A stretch of 64,000 nucleotides of DNA from Ramlibacter tataouinensis (GCA_002427815.1 DIZF01000012.1:62001-126000), one strand, 5' to 3'. Positions 1 through 8,305 are shown, counted from the first letter of the stretch. Notes: generated by a model from the sequence alone, not told the origin. Translations and numbers: made by a program.

Positions 1-45
1 CCGATTGCTATCGCGATCCGACCCCGATTGCTGCCGCGGTCGGAA
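1..45. repeat. Partial copy of the GGGGTC-type dispersed repeat
   Basis: The window opens inside a sequence that twice contains the GACCCCGATTGCTG core also found near 1970 and 3925. It is probably the right-hand arm of a third copy of the BIME-like repeat described at 1843-1996. With that copy, it would frame the decarboxylase-family and Bug receptor genes just as the other two copies frame the chemoreceptor. The rest of the copy lies outside the window. Confidence 0.6.
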
Positions 46-123
46 ACTGGGACTCGAAGCCGCCCCGGTGATGTGGGGTATCCACTCATCCTCCCAGCGG
101 GCCCGCTCCCCCAGAATCGCGCG

Positions 124-714
124 ATGCCCGAACGCCTCACCCAAATTGCTTACTCCGACCTGCCGCCCGAAGTCCGCCCGCTCGCCGATGACATCCTCAA
201 GGTGTCCAGCGCGGCCCTGGGCGGACCCTACAACGCCTTGCTGCGCAGCCCGGACATGGCGCGGCGGTGTTTCGATCTGCTCGATTACCTGCGCTTCAAG
301 ACCTCGGTCAACAAGCGCCTGAACGAGTTCGCGATCCTGATCCAGGCGCGCATTGCCAACGCGCAGTACGAGTGGTGGGCGCACGAGACCATCGCGCGGC
401 GGGCGGGCCTGTCGGATGCCGTGATGGCCGATCTGCGGGAGTGCCGCCGTCCGGGCGCCATGCAGGACGACGAGCGGCTGGTCTATGACTTCTGCGTGCA
501 ACTGACCTTGAATCACCAGGTGCCCGATGCCTTGTGGCAGGAAGCAGTGACCAGCATGGGGGAACAGGCGGTGATCGACCTCACGGTGCTCTCGGGCACT
601 TACGTCATGGTGGCCATGCTGCTCAATGCCACCCAGGTCGGCATCCCCGGTGGCGGCGCCGAGCCTTTGCCGGTGTTCGACCCCGTCGAGATTCGCCGGC
701 GCCTGCTGGCCTGA
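124..714 (+). CDS. Carboxymuconolactone decarboxylase family protein
   Basis: This 196-residue protein has the all-helical AhpD/CMD-type layout. A central stretch (about residues 60-95: RLNEFAILIQAR, then YEWWAHETIARRAG) matches the conserved core of CMD-family proteins that carry a W-x-x-H motif instead of the AhpD CxxC pair. It therefore looks like a decarboxylase or hydrolase-like member and not a peroxidase. The ATG at 124 was chosen because everything upstream in frame is repeat sequence. A Bug receptor follows after 25 bases on the same strand, a common pairing in Burkholderiales catabolic loci for aromatic or carboxylic acids. The substrate cannot be told from sequence. Confidence 0.8.
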   Translation: MPERLTQIAYSDLPPEVRPLADDILKVSSAALGGPYNALLRSPDMARRCFDLLDYLRFKTSVNKRLNEFAILIQARIANAQYEWWAHETIARRAGLSDAVMADLRECRRPGAMQDDERLVYDFCVQLTLNHQVPDALWQEAVTSMGEQAVIDLTVLSGTYVMVAMLLNATQVGIPGGGAEPLPVFDPVEIRRRLLA

Positions 715-739
715 TATCCCTGCACACGAGGAAAACCCC

Positions 740-1717
740 ATGAGATTTCGAATCCTTCGTTCTTTGTTGCCGCTGACCCTGGCCGCCGCCGCTTTCAGCG
801 CTGCGGCGCAGGACTATCCTTCGCGCACCATCACGTTCGAGATGCCGTACTCGCCGGGCGGGCCGGGTGACGTGATCACGCGGGTGTTTGCGGCGGCCAT
901 GCAGAAGACGCTGGGCCAGCAGATCATCGTGGACAACACGGCCGGTGCTTCGGGCACCATCGGCAGCGCGAAGGTGGCGCACGCCAAGCCGGACGGCTAC
1001 ACCCTGCTGATGATCCACGTGAGCCATGCCACCAGCATGGCCATGTACAAGAGCCTGCCGTACCACCCGGTGGACGACTTCGAGCCGATCGGCCAGGCGA
1101 CCAACGGGCCGATGGTGATCGTGGCGCGCAACGGCTTTCCGCCCAAGGACCTCAACGAGTTCATCGCCTACCTGAAGGCGAACCAGGGCAAGGTGAGCCT
1201 GGCGCATGCCGGCGTGGGCTCGGCCTCGCACCTGTGCGGCCTGGCGATGATGCAGGCACTGGACGTCAAGCTCAACGAGATCCCGTACAAGGGCACCGGC
1301 CCGGCGCTCAACGACGTGATGGGCGGGCAGGTGGACCTGCTGTGCGACCAGACCTCCGGCACGGTGCCGTCGGTCAAAGGCGGCAAGATCAAGGCCTATG
1401 CCGTGGCCGGCAAGGCGCGGCTGCCTTCGCTGCCCGACCTGCCCGCCATCACCGAAGCCGGCGTACAGGGCCTGGACATGAACATCTCGTTCGGCCTCTA
1501 TGCGCCCAAGGGCACGCCCAAGCCGGTGCTGGAGAAGCTGACCGCGGCCCTGCGGCAGGCCGTCAGCGACCCCGAGGTGCGCGCCCGCCTCGAGTCCATG
1601 GGCATCGCCGCCGTGAACCCCGAGCAGGCCACCCCCGAGGCGCTGCGGGCGCACCTGAAGTACGAGATCGACACCCTGGGCGGGCTGCTGATCAAGGCGG
1701 GGGTGAAGGCGAATTAG
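740..1717 (+). CDS. Bug-family TTT substrate-binding receptor
   Basis: The protein has 325 residues. The first 24 form a Sec signal peptide (basic start, Leu/Ala core, cut near SAAAQ). The mature part begins DYPSRTITFEMPYSPGGPGD, the hallmark of Bug/TctC periplasmic receptors, and later shows the PYKGTGPALNDV and LYAPKGTPK segments typical of the family. Such proteins bind carboxylates and usually feed TctA/TctB-type membrane transporters, but none is encoded nearby, so this is an orphan receptor. It is probably cotranscribed with the preceding CMD-family gene. A GAGG stretch about 10 bases upstream supports the start. The ligand is unknown. Confidence 0.92.
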   Translation: MRFRILRSLLPLTLAAAAFSAAAQDYPSRTITFEMPYSPGGPGDVITRVFAAAMQKTLGQQIIVDNTAGASGTIGSAKVAHAKPDGYTLLMIHVSHATSMAMYKSLPYHPVDDFEPIGQATNGPMVIVARNGFPPKDLNEFIAYLKANQGKVSLAHAGVGSASHLCGLAMMQALDVKLNEIPYKGTGPALNDVMGGQVDLLCDQTSGTVPSVKGGKIKAYAVAGKARLPSLPDLPAITEAGVQGLDMNISFGLYAPKGTPKPVLEKLTAALRQAVSDPEVRARLESMGIAAVNPEQATPEALRAHLKYEIDTLGGLLIKAGVKAN

Positions 1718-1767
1718 GGGCGCCTCGGCGCGGGTGAGGCAACGGGATCAGATCAGCGAATGAGGCA

Positions 1768-1845
1768 ACGGGGTCAGGTCACGATTCAGGACGAGGGTGT
1801 GGACGGAGGAGGGGGTCTGGTACGAAATCGTGCTCTGACCCCGTT
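1768..1845. repeat. Inverted repeat with GGGGTCAG core (BIME-like)
   Basis: AACGGGGTCAGGTCACGATT at 1768-1787 and AATCGTGCTCTGACCCCGTT at 1826-1845 are imperfect inverted copies that could form a long hairpin. The arms follow the same plan as the neighbouring repeat at 1843-1996 (a GGGGTC core followed by an AATT-like end). This suggests two related REP/BIME-type units side by side in the intergenic DNA. The chemoreceptor reading frame stops inside this element. Confidence 0.65.
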
Positions 1846-3639
1846 GACGGTCCCGTCGACGGTCTTGCCGGAGAAAGGCTTTGCGCCTTCCACCAACGCA
1901 ATCGGGGTCGGAGCGGAATTTCGTACGGCACCGCGCGCTCCGGCCGCAGCACTTTCCTGAATTCCGATCCGACCCCGATTGCTGCCCCCGTCGCGACATC
2001 CGATCCGACCCCAATTGCTGTCTCTTGGCGCTGCCTGGCGCGACGGCTCCATTGCGCGCTGCTCGCCGCCCAGCTTGAACCTGGACACCAGCTGCAGCAG
2101 CCAGTCGGCCTGCTCCTTCATCGATTCGGTGGCGCCCGTCGCCTCTTCCACCAGCGAGGCGTTCTGCTGCACCACCTGGTCCATCTGCCCCAGGGCCGTG
2201 TTGACCTGCGCGATGCCCGAGCTCTGTTCGTGGCTGGCCGCGGCAATCTCCGCAATCAGGTCGCTCACTTTCTTGACCGAGCTCACCACCTCTACCATGG
2301 TGTGGCCCGCGGCATCGGCCAGGCTGGAGCCGGCCTGCACCTTCTGCACCGTGTCGCCGATCAGGGCCCTGATCTCCTTGGCCGCCGCCGCGCTGCGCTG
2401 CGCCAGGTTCCTCACCTCTGCAGCCACTACCGCGAAGCCCCGGCCCTGTTCGCCGGCACGCGCAGCTTCTACTGCGGCGTTCAGCGCCAGGATGTTGGTC
2501 TGGAAGGCAATGCTGTCGATCACGCCGGTGATGGCGCCGATCTTCTTGGACGCGTCCAGGATCTCGTCCATGGTGCCCAGGACCTGGTCGACGACCTTGC
2601 CGCCCTTCTGCGCCACGTCCGATGCACTGACCGCGAGCTGGCTGGCCTGCCGGGCGCTCTGTGCGTTCTGGCCCACCGTCGCAGTCAGCTCCTCCATCGA
2701 GCTGGCCGTTTCTTCCAGCGTGCTGGCCTGCTCCTCGGTGCGCTGCGACAGGTCCAGGTTGCCCTGCGCGATCTGCGCGCTGGTGTCCCAGACCGTGTGG
2801 GCACCGGCGGACACTTCGGCCAGCAGCGATCGCAGGCTGTCCGTCATGTGGGCCAGCGCCTGCAGCAAGTGCCCCGTCTCGTTGACCTCCCAAGCCTCCA
2901 GCTGCACCGTCAGGTCGCCATCGGCCACCTGCGCTGCAACGGACGCGGCCTTGCGCAGCGGCCTCGCGACGGCGGATGTGATCCGCCAGGCGAAGAGAAT
3001 GCCGAACAAGACTGCGGCGGCACCGGCGCCGATCAGGAGATTGCGTCCCGTTTCAGCGGTTGCCGCTGCCTCGGCCGAGTCCTTTTGCAACTGCGTGGTG
3101 CCGTAGTGCTCGACCAGGCTCCTGATGGCGCCGAGATACGCGTCGCCGGCCGGCAGCATCGAGCCGTTCAGAAGAGCAAGCGCTTCTTCGGTCTGCCCCG
3201 CCTGCTTCTTCTCGAGGGCAGTCCCGCGCAAGGCCAGATAACTGTTGCGCTTGATGACTGCGTCATTCAACAGTGCCTTGGCCTGGGCGCCTGTCACCAG
3301 TTGCTCCAGCTCCTTCTGCACCTGCGATATTTGCTGGGTGGCGGCCGCAAGTTGCGGGGTCAGGACTCGCTTGAGTTCCGGATCGTCACTGGAAGTCAAC
3401 ACCACTGCGCGAACCGCGTTGGCTTTGGCCTCCGCATACCAGTCGCCCAGCAGGCGCTCGATGCGCGAGGCGGTGTTGGCCCTGGTGCTCATGCTGGTGG
3501 TGGCGCCGTTGAGTTCGAAAAGCCGCCAGGTCCCCATGGCGGCCATCAGCATCACGAGCAGGATGAACACCGAGAACGCAATGACAAGGCGCTGCTTGAT
3601 GCCTCTGCCGAACAAAAGCCGGCCGAATAACTGTGCCAC
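1786..3639 (-). CDS. Methyl-accepting chemotaxis protein with repeat-encoded tail
   Basis: This is a 617-residue inner-membrane chemoreceptor. TM1 is at about residues 15-37, followed by a periplasmic helical sensor (about 38-199), TM2 at 200-218, HAMP at about 217-270 and a signalling hairpin at 270-525. The conserved tip (EAARAGEQGRGFAVVAAEVR) lies near residues 391-410. It should control CheA/CheW; the ligand is unknown. The start is a GTG with a GAGGAGA ribosome site 8 bases upstream. The normal protein would end near residue 540. Instead the frame runs on through the direct repeat and adds about 77 Arg/Pro/Gly-rich residues that look like translated repeat and not a domain. It lies alone between two direct repeats, with an FNR-like site 117 bases upstream. 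Confidence 0.93.
   Translation of the reverse strand: MAQLFGRLLFGRGIKQRLVIAFSVFILLVMLMAAMGTWRLFELNGATTSMSTRANTASRIERLLGDWYAEAKANAVRAVVLTSSDDPELKRVLTPQLAAATQQISQVQKELEQLVTGAQAKALLNDAVIKRNSYLALRGTALEKKQAGQTEEALALLNGSMLPAGDAYLGAIRSLVEHYGTTQLQKDSAEAAATAETGRNLLIGAGAAAVLFGILFAWRITSAVARPLRKAASVAAQVADGDLTVQLEAWEVNETGHLLQALAHMTDSLRSLLAEVSAGAHTVWDTSAQIAQGNLDLSQRTEEQASTLEETASSMEELTATVGQNAQSARQASQLAVSASDVAQKGGKVVDQVLGTMDEILDASKKIGAITGVIDSIAFQTNILALNAAVEAARAGEQGRGFAVVAAEVRNLAQRSAAAAKEIRALIGDTVQKVQAGSSLADAAGHTMVEVVSSVKKVSDLIAEIAAASHEQSSGIAQVNTALGQMDQVVQQNASLVEEATGATESMKEQADWLLQLVSRFKLGGEQRAMEPSRQAAPRDSNWGRIGCRDGGSNRGRIGIQESAAAGARGAVRNSAPTPIALVEGAKPFSGKTVDGTVNGVRARFRTRPPPPSTPSS
1843..1996. repeat. 154-bp direct repeat, copy 1 (downstream of chemoreceptor)
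   Basis: It matches 3797-3950 at a constant offset of 1954 bases without visible gaps, differing mainly in a stretch near its left third. Each copy contains an internal inverted repeat: GCAATCGGGGTCGGAGCGG at 1897-1915 faces CCGATCCGACCCCGATTGC at 1963-1981 across a short loop. The form is that of a BIME/REP-type element. The copy lies within the annotated 3' end of the chemoreceptor and is translated as its last 70 or so residues. Confidence 0.85.
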
Positions 3640-3749
3640 CTGTCGTCTCCTCTTTTGACTCCAACTGGCGATTATTTCCTCTCCGATCCCGTCGCCGCAG
3701 CGGCCAGTGCGTCCTTTGGGGCTTACCCCTAAGACAAGGAAGTCGTTTG

Positions 3750-3763
3750 CTGATCGGCATCAA
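3750..3763 (-). promoter_or_regulatory. FNR-like site upstream of chemoreceptor
   Basis: On the minus strand the sequence reads TTGAT-GCCG-ATCAG, one mismatch from the FNR/Anr consensus. It is centred about 117 bases before the chemoreceptor start. No convincing -10 hexamer lies 31 bases downstream, unlike the other sites in this window, so its function is less certain. The rest of the 357-base gap at 3640-3996 is filled by the second direct repeat and shows no gene. Confidence 0.4.
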
Positions 3764-3796
3764 GAACTCCGCCAGCGGGTGAGGGGCGAAAACCAC

Positions 3797-3950
3797 GTTG
3801 ACGGTCCCGTTGACAGTCTCGCCGGAGGAAGACCTTCCGTCCTCCACCAACGCAATCGGGGTCGGAGCGGAATTTCGTACGGCACCGCGCGCTCCGGCCG
3901 CAGCACTTTCCTGAATTCCGATCCGACCCCGATTGCTGCCCCCGTCGCGG
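3797..3950. repeat. 154-bp direct repeat, copy 2 (upstream of chemoreceptor)
   Basis: Near-identical to 1843-1996 in the same orientation, and again containing the facing GGGGTCGG/CCGACCCC arms (about 3851-3869 and 3917-3935). The two copies bracket about 1.8 kb that holds only the chemoreceptor gene and its upstream region. Past the repeat (3951-3996), a further TCCGATCCGAC fragment remains before the next gene ends. Confidence 0.85.
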
Positions 3951-3996
3951 CGTTCCGATCCGACTGCTATCAGGCAACGGCCTCGCCGGCCGGCAA

Positions 3997-4695
3997 CTAG
4001 AACGCGAACCCGCCTTTGCGCCTGATCGCCTCGCTCGCCGCCCCCGCCACCATCCCCGCCAGCTTCTGCGCCAGCTCCGGCTCCTGCGCCTTCGTGCAGA
4101 TCCCCAGCGTGTAGTCGGTGGCCAGCTCGAACTCCTTCGGCAGCGAGCCGACCAGTTCGACGCCCGGCGTGTAGTTGATCTCGGTCTCCTGCGTGCAGCC
4201 GATCAGGCCTGCCTCGTTCGATTTGGCCATCTCGCCCATGGCGGTGGCGCCGTTGGGGTAGGGCCGCAGTCTCGCCTTGAGCTCCTGGTCCAGGCCCAGC
4301 GCCTTCAGGACGTTCATGAAGTGGATGCCGGCGGTGGCTTTGTCCGGGTCCGGATGGTAGATGGCCTTGGCAGCGCGGAAGGCGGCCGTGAGCTCTGCGC
4401 GGTTGGTGATCCGGGGATGCTGCTGGCCGGCCTTGACGGCGACGCCGGTCTTGACCAGGCCCAGCGACTTCGCGCTGCCTTCCACCACATGGCCCGATTC
4501 GATCAGCTTCGCGATCAGCGGCCTGGTCAGGATCACCACGTCGCAGGGCGCGCCGGCCACCAGCTTGTCGCGCATCTCGCCGACGGCGCTGAAGTTGCCG
4601 TTGATGCTGGCGCCGGTTTCGCGCTCGAATTGCGCTTGCACGCCTTTCACCACGGCGGCTGCCGCTCCCCCGCTCAACACGTTCACTACGGTCAT
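3997..4695 (-). CDS. ModA-like substrate-binding protein without signal peptide
   Basis: The 232-residue protein has the periplasmic type II binding fold of molybdate-binding ModA proteins: it opens with VVNVLSGGAAAAVV, carries FSAVGEMRDKLVAGAPCDVV near residues 36-55, and ends with RRKGGFAF. It lacks any signal peptide or lipobox, so it is predicted to stay in the cytoplasm unless the start is wrong. GGAG lies about 10 bases before the ATG. It begins 13 bases after the molybdenum hydroxylase large-subunit gene and is surely in that operon. It could bind molybdate or a small anion for the enzyme, or be a sensor; both ideas are inference from context. Confidence 0.72.
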   Translation of the reverse strand: MTVVNVLSGGAAAAVVKGVQAQFERETGASINGNFSAVGEMRDKLVAGAPCDVVILTRPLIAKLIESGHVVEGSAKSLGLVKTGVAVKAGQQHPRITNRAELTAAFRAAKAIYHPDPDKATAGIHFMNVLKALGLDQELKARLRPYPNGATAMGEMAKSNEAGLIGCTQETEINYTPGVELVGSLPKEFELATDYTLGICTKAQEPELAQKLAGMVAGAASEAIRRKGGFAF

Positions 4696-4708
4696 TCCAG
4701 GTACTCCA

Positions 4709-6871
4709 TCAAGACAAATCGGATTCGGGTTGATCGGACTGCACGATCTTCATCAGGTTGTCGGCAGTGAAAGGCATGGCCCGGATCCGCACGCCCAGCG
4801 CGTCGTGGATCGCGTTGGCGATGGCCGCCGCGGTCGGCCCGGCGCTGCACTCGCCCGCGCCCAGCGAGGGGGAATCGGGCCGGTCGATCAGCGCAATCTC
4901 CACTTGGGGCACGTCGCTGAAGTTGAAGATGGGATAAGACTCCCAGTCGTCCGAGCGGATGCCGTCGCGGCCGATCTCCGCAGATTCGCGCAGCGTCCAG
5001 CTGGCTGCCTGGATGGCGCCGCCCTCGAGCTGGTTGCGCGCGCCGTCGGGGTGCACCACCAGGCCCAGGTCGGCCGCGATGTACAGCTTGCCCAGCTTGA
5101 CTTCTTCTTCCATCACCAGCTCCGCCACCACGGCGCAGTAGGCGCCGGTGTTCTTGTAGCGGGCAAAGGCGATGCCGCGGCCGAAGCCTTCTTCGGCGTC
5201 ATCCGGCTTGGTCACGTCCCACCCGGAAATCTGCGCGACCTTGCGCAGCACGGCCTTGGCGCGCGGATCGGCGAGATGCTCCAGCCGGTACTCCAGCGGA
5301 TCGCGCCCCAGGCTGCGGGCGATTTCATCGATGACGGATTCCGCCGCCAGCACGTTCACGTGCGCACCCAGCGACCGCAGCGCCGACACGCGCAAGGGCA
5401 TCGCCAGCACCCGGTGGTTCAACACCTGGACCTCGGGAATGGCGTAGGGCGGCACCGCGTTGCGATCCGATCCGCCTCCGGTCGCTGGAGGCTGGTTCAC
5501 GGCCATGATGACCGGAAAGGGCTTCGCGGTCTGCCAGGCGCCCAGCAACGCCGGGGTCTTGCCGCGGCCGGGACGGTTGCCATGACCCTGGCTCCAGACC
5601 TCCTGCTTCCACGAGCGCAGATTGCCGGCCTCGTCGATGCCGGCTTCGACCAGCACGGTCATCGCCGCGCCCATCGGTGAGTTGGCCATCTCCTGTTGCC
5701 GCGTCCACTGCAGCCTCACGGGACGGCCCGATGCGTGTTTCGCCAGCCAGGCGGCGTCGAAAGCCACGTCGTCGGCGCCGTTGTGTCCATAGCAGCCGGC
5801 ACCGTCGGCATGGCACACCGTCACGGCATTCGCCGGCAGGCCGAAGGCAAGCGCCAGGTCGCGCCGCAGGTTATAGATGCCCTGGCTGTGGCTCCAGACC
5901 TTCAGCGTGGCATCGCTCCACTGGGCGATGGCGCAGGACATGCCGATCGACGCATGCAGCAGATAGGACCGCTCGAATTCGGCGCGGAACACCTGCACGG
6001 CACCTGCAACGGGCGTGGGCGGCTGCTGATCCAGGATCACCGTCGTGTCGAGCGGTTGCGACTTGAGCCAGGCCGCGAGACGGCTGGGGGAGGGCACGTC
6101 GGCCTCGCCGCTCCAGATCCCGGCGGCCTGCACCTTCCTGGCGGCCTTGGCCAATGCGTTCTCGGCCTCGGCCAGCACGCCGATCAGGATGCCGTCGTAG
6201 ACGACCTTGATGACACCTTGAAGCGCCGACAGTTCATTGAGCAGGACCTGCAGCGCCGCCGGGTCCACGTCGGCCTGCAGCGTCTTCGGCCTGAACACCT
6301 GGCCGAAGCACATGTCGGGCAGCACCATGTCATTGATGTACTCGAACTCGGCGAACACCTTGGCTGCGATATCGGGCCTGGGTTCTTCGCCCAGGGCAGA
6401 TGGCTGGCCGCCACGCGCTTGCAGATGCTGCGGATCGATGTGCGATGCCAGCATGGCGGGATCTATCAGCTCGGCATAGCGCGCCTGGAATTTGACGCCC
6501 GCAACCCAGGTGCCGCTGCGCAACTGCACGGAGTCGCGGCGCACGCCAGCTTCTTCAGCGCAACGGCTGCGGCAAGCCTCGCGCAGATGTGCAGCGGCGT
6601 AGCGCAGGGCCGCGCCCGAATGCTGGATGGAGAGGCTGCCCGAGGTGACGGCCTCGTCGGGGCTTCTGGCTGTCGTGGCCGGGACCATCTCGATTTGCCG
6701 GGTGTCCACCTGCAGCTCTTCGGCGACGATCAGCCGCAAGGCATGCGAGATGCCCTGGCCGAGGTCGACCTTGCCGGAATAGGCCCGAATGCGGCCGTCC
6801 GGCGCCACGTCCAGCCATTGGCCCAGGCGCGGATGGATCCTCAGGTTCTCGGGGATGACCGCGGCGTTCAT
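4709..6871 (-). CDS. Molybdopterin-binding large subunit, isoquinoline 1-oxidoreductase type
   Basis: The protein has 720 residues and belongs to the xanthine dehydrogenase family. It carries two molybdopterin-binding portions typical of IorB/NicB-like subunits. Visible motifs are GKVDLGQGISHAL near residue 35, AGCYGHNGADDVAFDAAWLA in the middle, and GAGECSAGPTAAAIANA near the C-terminus, which holds the family's catalytic glutamate. Such enzymes hydroxylate N-heterocycles or oxidise aldehydes using water. The ATG overlaps the stop of the iron-sulfur subunit gene by four bases (ATGA), so the two are translationally coupled. No FAD subunit or cytochrome c subunit lies nearby, so the electron acceptor is unclear. 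No twin-arginine signal is seen. Confidence 0.88.
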   Translation of the reverse strand: MNAAVIPENLRIHPRLGQWLDVAPDGRIRAYSGKVDLGQGISHALRLIVAEELQVDTRQIEMVPATTARSPDEAVTSGSLSIQHSGAALRYAAAHLREACRSRCAEEAGVRRDSVQLRSGTWVAGVKFQARYAELIDPAMLASHIDPQHLQARGGQPSALGEEPRPDIAAKVFAEFEYINDMVLPDMCFGQVFRPKTLQADVDPAALQVLLNELSALQGVIKVVYDGILIGVLAEAENALAKAARKVQAAGIWSGEADVPSPSRLAAWLKSQPLDTTVILDQQPPTPVAGAVQVFRAEFERSYLLHASIGMSCAIAQWSDATLKVWSHSQGIYNLRRDLALAFGLPANAVTVCHADGAGCYGHNGADDVAFDAAWLAKHASGRPVRLQWTRQQEMANSPMGAAMTVLVEAGIDEAGNLRSWKQEVWSQGHGNRPGRGKTPALLGAWQTAKPFPVIMAVNQPPATGGGSDRNAVPPYAIPEVQVLNHRVLAMPLRVSALRSLGAHVNVLAAESVIDEIARSLGRDPLEYRLEHLADPRAKAVLRKVAQISGWDVTKPDDAEEGFGRGIAFARYKNTGAYCAVVAELVMEEEVKLGKLYIAADLGLVVHPDGARNQLEGGAIQAASWTLRESAEIGRDGIRSDDWESYPIFNFSDVPQVEIALIDRPDSPSLGAGECSAGPTAAAIANAIHDALGVRIRAMPFTADNLMKIVQSDQPESDLS

Positions 6872-7326
6872 GTGGAAGCCTTCATCACGGCGCGAACCAC
6901 CCGGTTGTGCACACCGCAGCGGCACAGGTTGCCTTCCAGCGCCTGCTGGATGTCGGGCTCGGATGGATGCGGATTGCGCTTGAGCAGCGCGGCGGCAGCC
7001 ATCAACAGCCCGCTGGTGCAGTAGCCGCACTGCAGCGCCTGCTCCTCGATGAAGGCGGTCTGCAGCGGATGCGGCGCGTCGCGGCTGCCCAGGCCTTCCA
7101 GCGTGGTGACTTCCTTGCCGGCCACCGACCACATCGGCGTGTCGCAGGAACTCACGGCGTGCTCGCCCAGGATCACGGTGCAGGCGCCGCACTGGCCCAG
7201 GCCGCAGCCCATGCGGGTGGCCTTCAGCTCCAGCGTGTTGCGCAGGACGTCCAGCAGGGTCTGGTCGGGATCGGCATCGACGGACGTGGGGCGCCCGTTG
7301 AGGGTGAAGGCTATTTCGGACCGCAC
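6868..7326 (-). CDS. (2Fe-2S)-binding small subunit of molybdenum hydroxylase
   Basis: This 152-residue protein transfers electrons in the two-subunit molybdenum hydroxylase. The plant-ferredoxin-like N-terminal cluster site is CGLGQCGACTVIL (about residues 41-53) with a further Cys at SSC. The C-terminal four-helix cluster site reads CGYCTSGLLMAAAALL and then CRCGVHNRVV. This is the usual length and arrangement for IorA/CoxS-like subunits. The start is a GTG four bases after the stop of the Bug receptor gene, which implies one transcript: Bug receptor, small subunit, large subunit, ModA-like protein. Confidence 0.92.
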   Translation of the reverse strand: MRSEIAFTLNGRPTSVDADPDQTLLDVLRNTLELKATRMGCGLGQCGACTVILGEHAVSSCDTPMWSVAGKEVTTLEGLGSRDAPHPLQTAFIEEQALQCGYCTSGLLMAAAALLKRNPHPSEPDIQQALEGNLCRCGVHNRVVRAVMKAST

Positions 7327-7330
7327 GCGC

Positions 7331-8305
7331 TCATTCCGGCTTGGCGCCCGAGATCTTGACGATGTTGGCCCACTTGGCGATGTCGTCCTTCAGGTATTGC
7401 TGGAACTCAGGCACCGTCATCGACATGGGCACCGCGCCCTGCGAAGCCCAGGTGGCCTTCACATCCGGCTGCGCCACGATCTTGCGGATCTCGGCATTGA
7501 GCTTGTTGACGATCTCCGGGGGCGTGTTCTTCGGCGCCATCAGGCCCAGCCAGATGGTGGCTTCGTATTTGGGCACGCCGGCCTCGGCCACGGTGGGCAG
7601 GTCCGGCGTGATCGCATTGCGGGTCTTGCCGGTGGTCGCCAGGCCGCGCACCTTGCCTTCCTTGGCCAGCGGTGCCATGGTGGTCACGGCGTCGAACATC
7701 ATGTCCACCTGGCCGCCCACCACATCGGTGCGGGCGCCCGAACTGCCCTTGTAGGGAATGTGCGTGATCTTGACGCCGGCCATGTACTTGAACAGTTCGC
7801 CGGCCATGTGGTACGGGGTGCCCGTGCCCGACGACGCGTAATTGAGCTTGCCGGGCTTGGACCTGGCCAGCGCGAGCAGCTCGGCCAGGTTCCTGGCCGG
7901 AACCGAGGGATGCACCACCAGCATCAGGTCGGAGTAGTTCACCGGCGCGATCGCCGCGAAATCGTCCATGAGCTTGAACGGCTTGTTGGGCACCAGCGAC
8001 TCGTTCACCGTGTGGGTGTTCGACATCATGAGCAGCGTGTAGCCGTCGGCGGGCGCCTTGGCCACGGCGTCGGTGCCGATGATGGAGCCGGCGCCCGGCC
8101 TGTCGTCCACGATGAATGCCTGCTTCAACTCGGTCGTCAGGCGCTGCGCGATGAAGCGGGCGTAGATGTCGGCAGGGCCGCCGGCTGCGAACGGCACGAT
8201 GATTTTCACCGGGCGATTCGGATAGTCGGCCTGGGCGAAGGCGCCGGCGGAGGTCAGGGCCATGGCCGTCAGGACCAGCTGGAGAACGGGACGGATGATC
8301 TTCAT
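7331..8305 (-). CDS. Bug-family TTT substrate-binding receptor
   Basis: The 324-residue periplasmic receptor has a signal peptide of about 25 residues (cut near GAFAQA). It is followed by DYPNRPVKIIVPFAAGGPAD, the standard Bug opening, and by DDRPGAGSIIGTDAVAKAPADG and PYKGSSGARTDVVGGQVD. It is the first gene of the molybdenum hydroxylase operon and could bring in the enzyme's substrate, for example a heteroaromatic carboxylate. That link is inferred only from position. No TctA/TctB transporter genes are present in the window. A second Bug gene sits at 740-1717 on the other strand. Confidence 0.92.
   Translation of the reverse strand: MKIIRPVLQLVLTAMALTSAGAFAQADYPNRPVKIIVPFAAGGPADIYARFIAQRLTTELKQAFIVDDRPGAGSIIGTDAVAKAPADGYTLLMMSNTHTVNESLVPNKPFKLMDDFAAIAPVNYSDLMLVVHPSVPARNLAELLALARSKPGKLNYASSGTGTPYHMAGELFKYMAGVKITHIPYKGSSGARTDVVGGQVDMMFDAVTTMAPLAKEGKVRGLATTGKTRNAITPDLPTVAEAGVPKYEATIWLGLMAPKNTPPEIVNKLNAEIRKIVAQPDVKATWASQGAVPMSMTVPEFQQYLKDDIAKWANIVKISGAKPE

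Noticed and set aside
3700..3963. Possible flagellar sigma-28 promoter for the chemoreceptor
   Set aside because: GCCGATCA is present but no TAAA-type -35 lies at the right distance; the sequence fits an FNR-like palindrome better.
4709..7192. Long open frame of 827 codons starting 5' of the molybdenum hydroxylase
   Set aside because: Its first 107 codons are out of frame with the iron-sulfur subunit gene; the real start is the ATG at 6871, where conserved sequence and an ATGA overlap begin.
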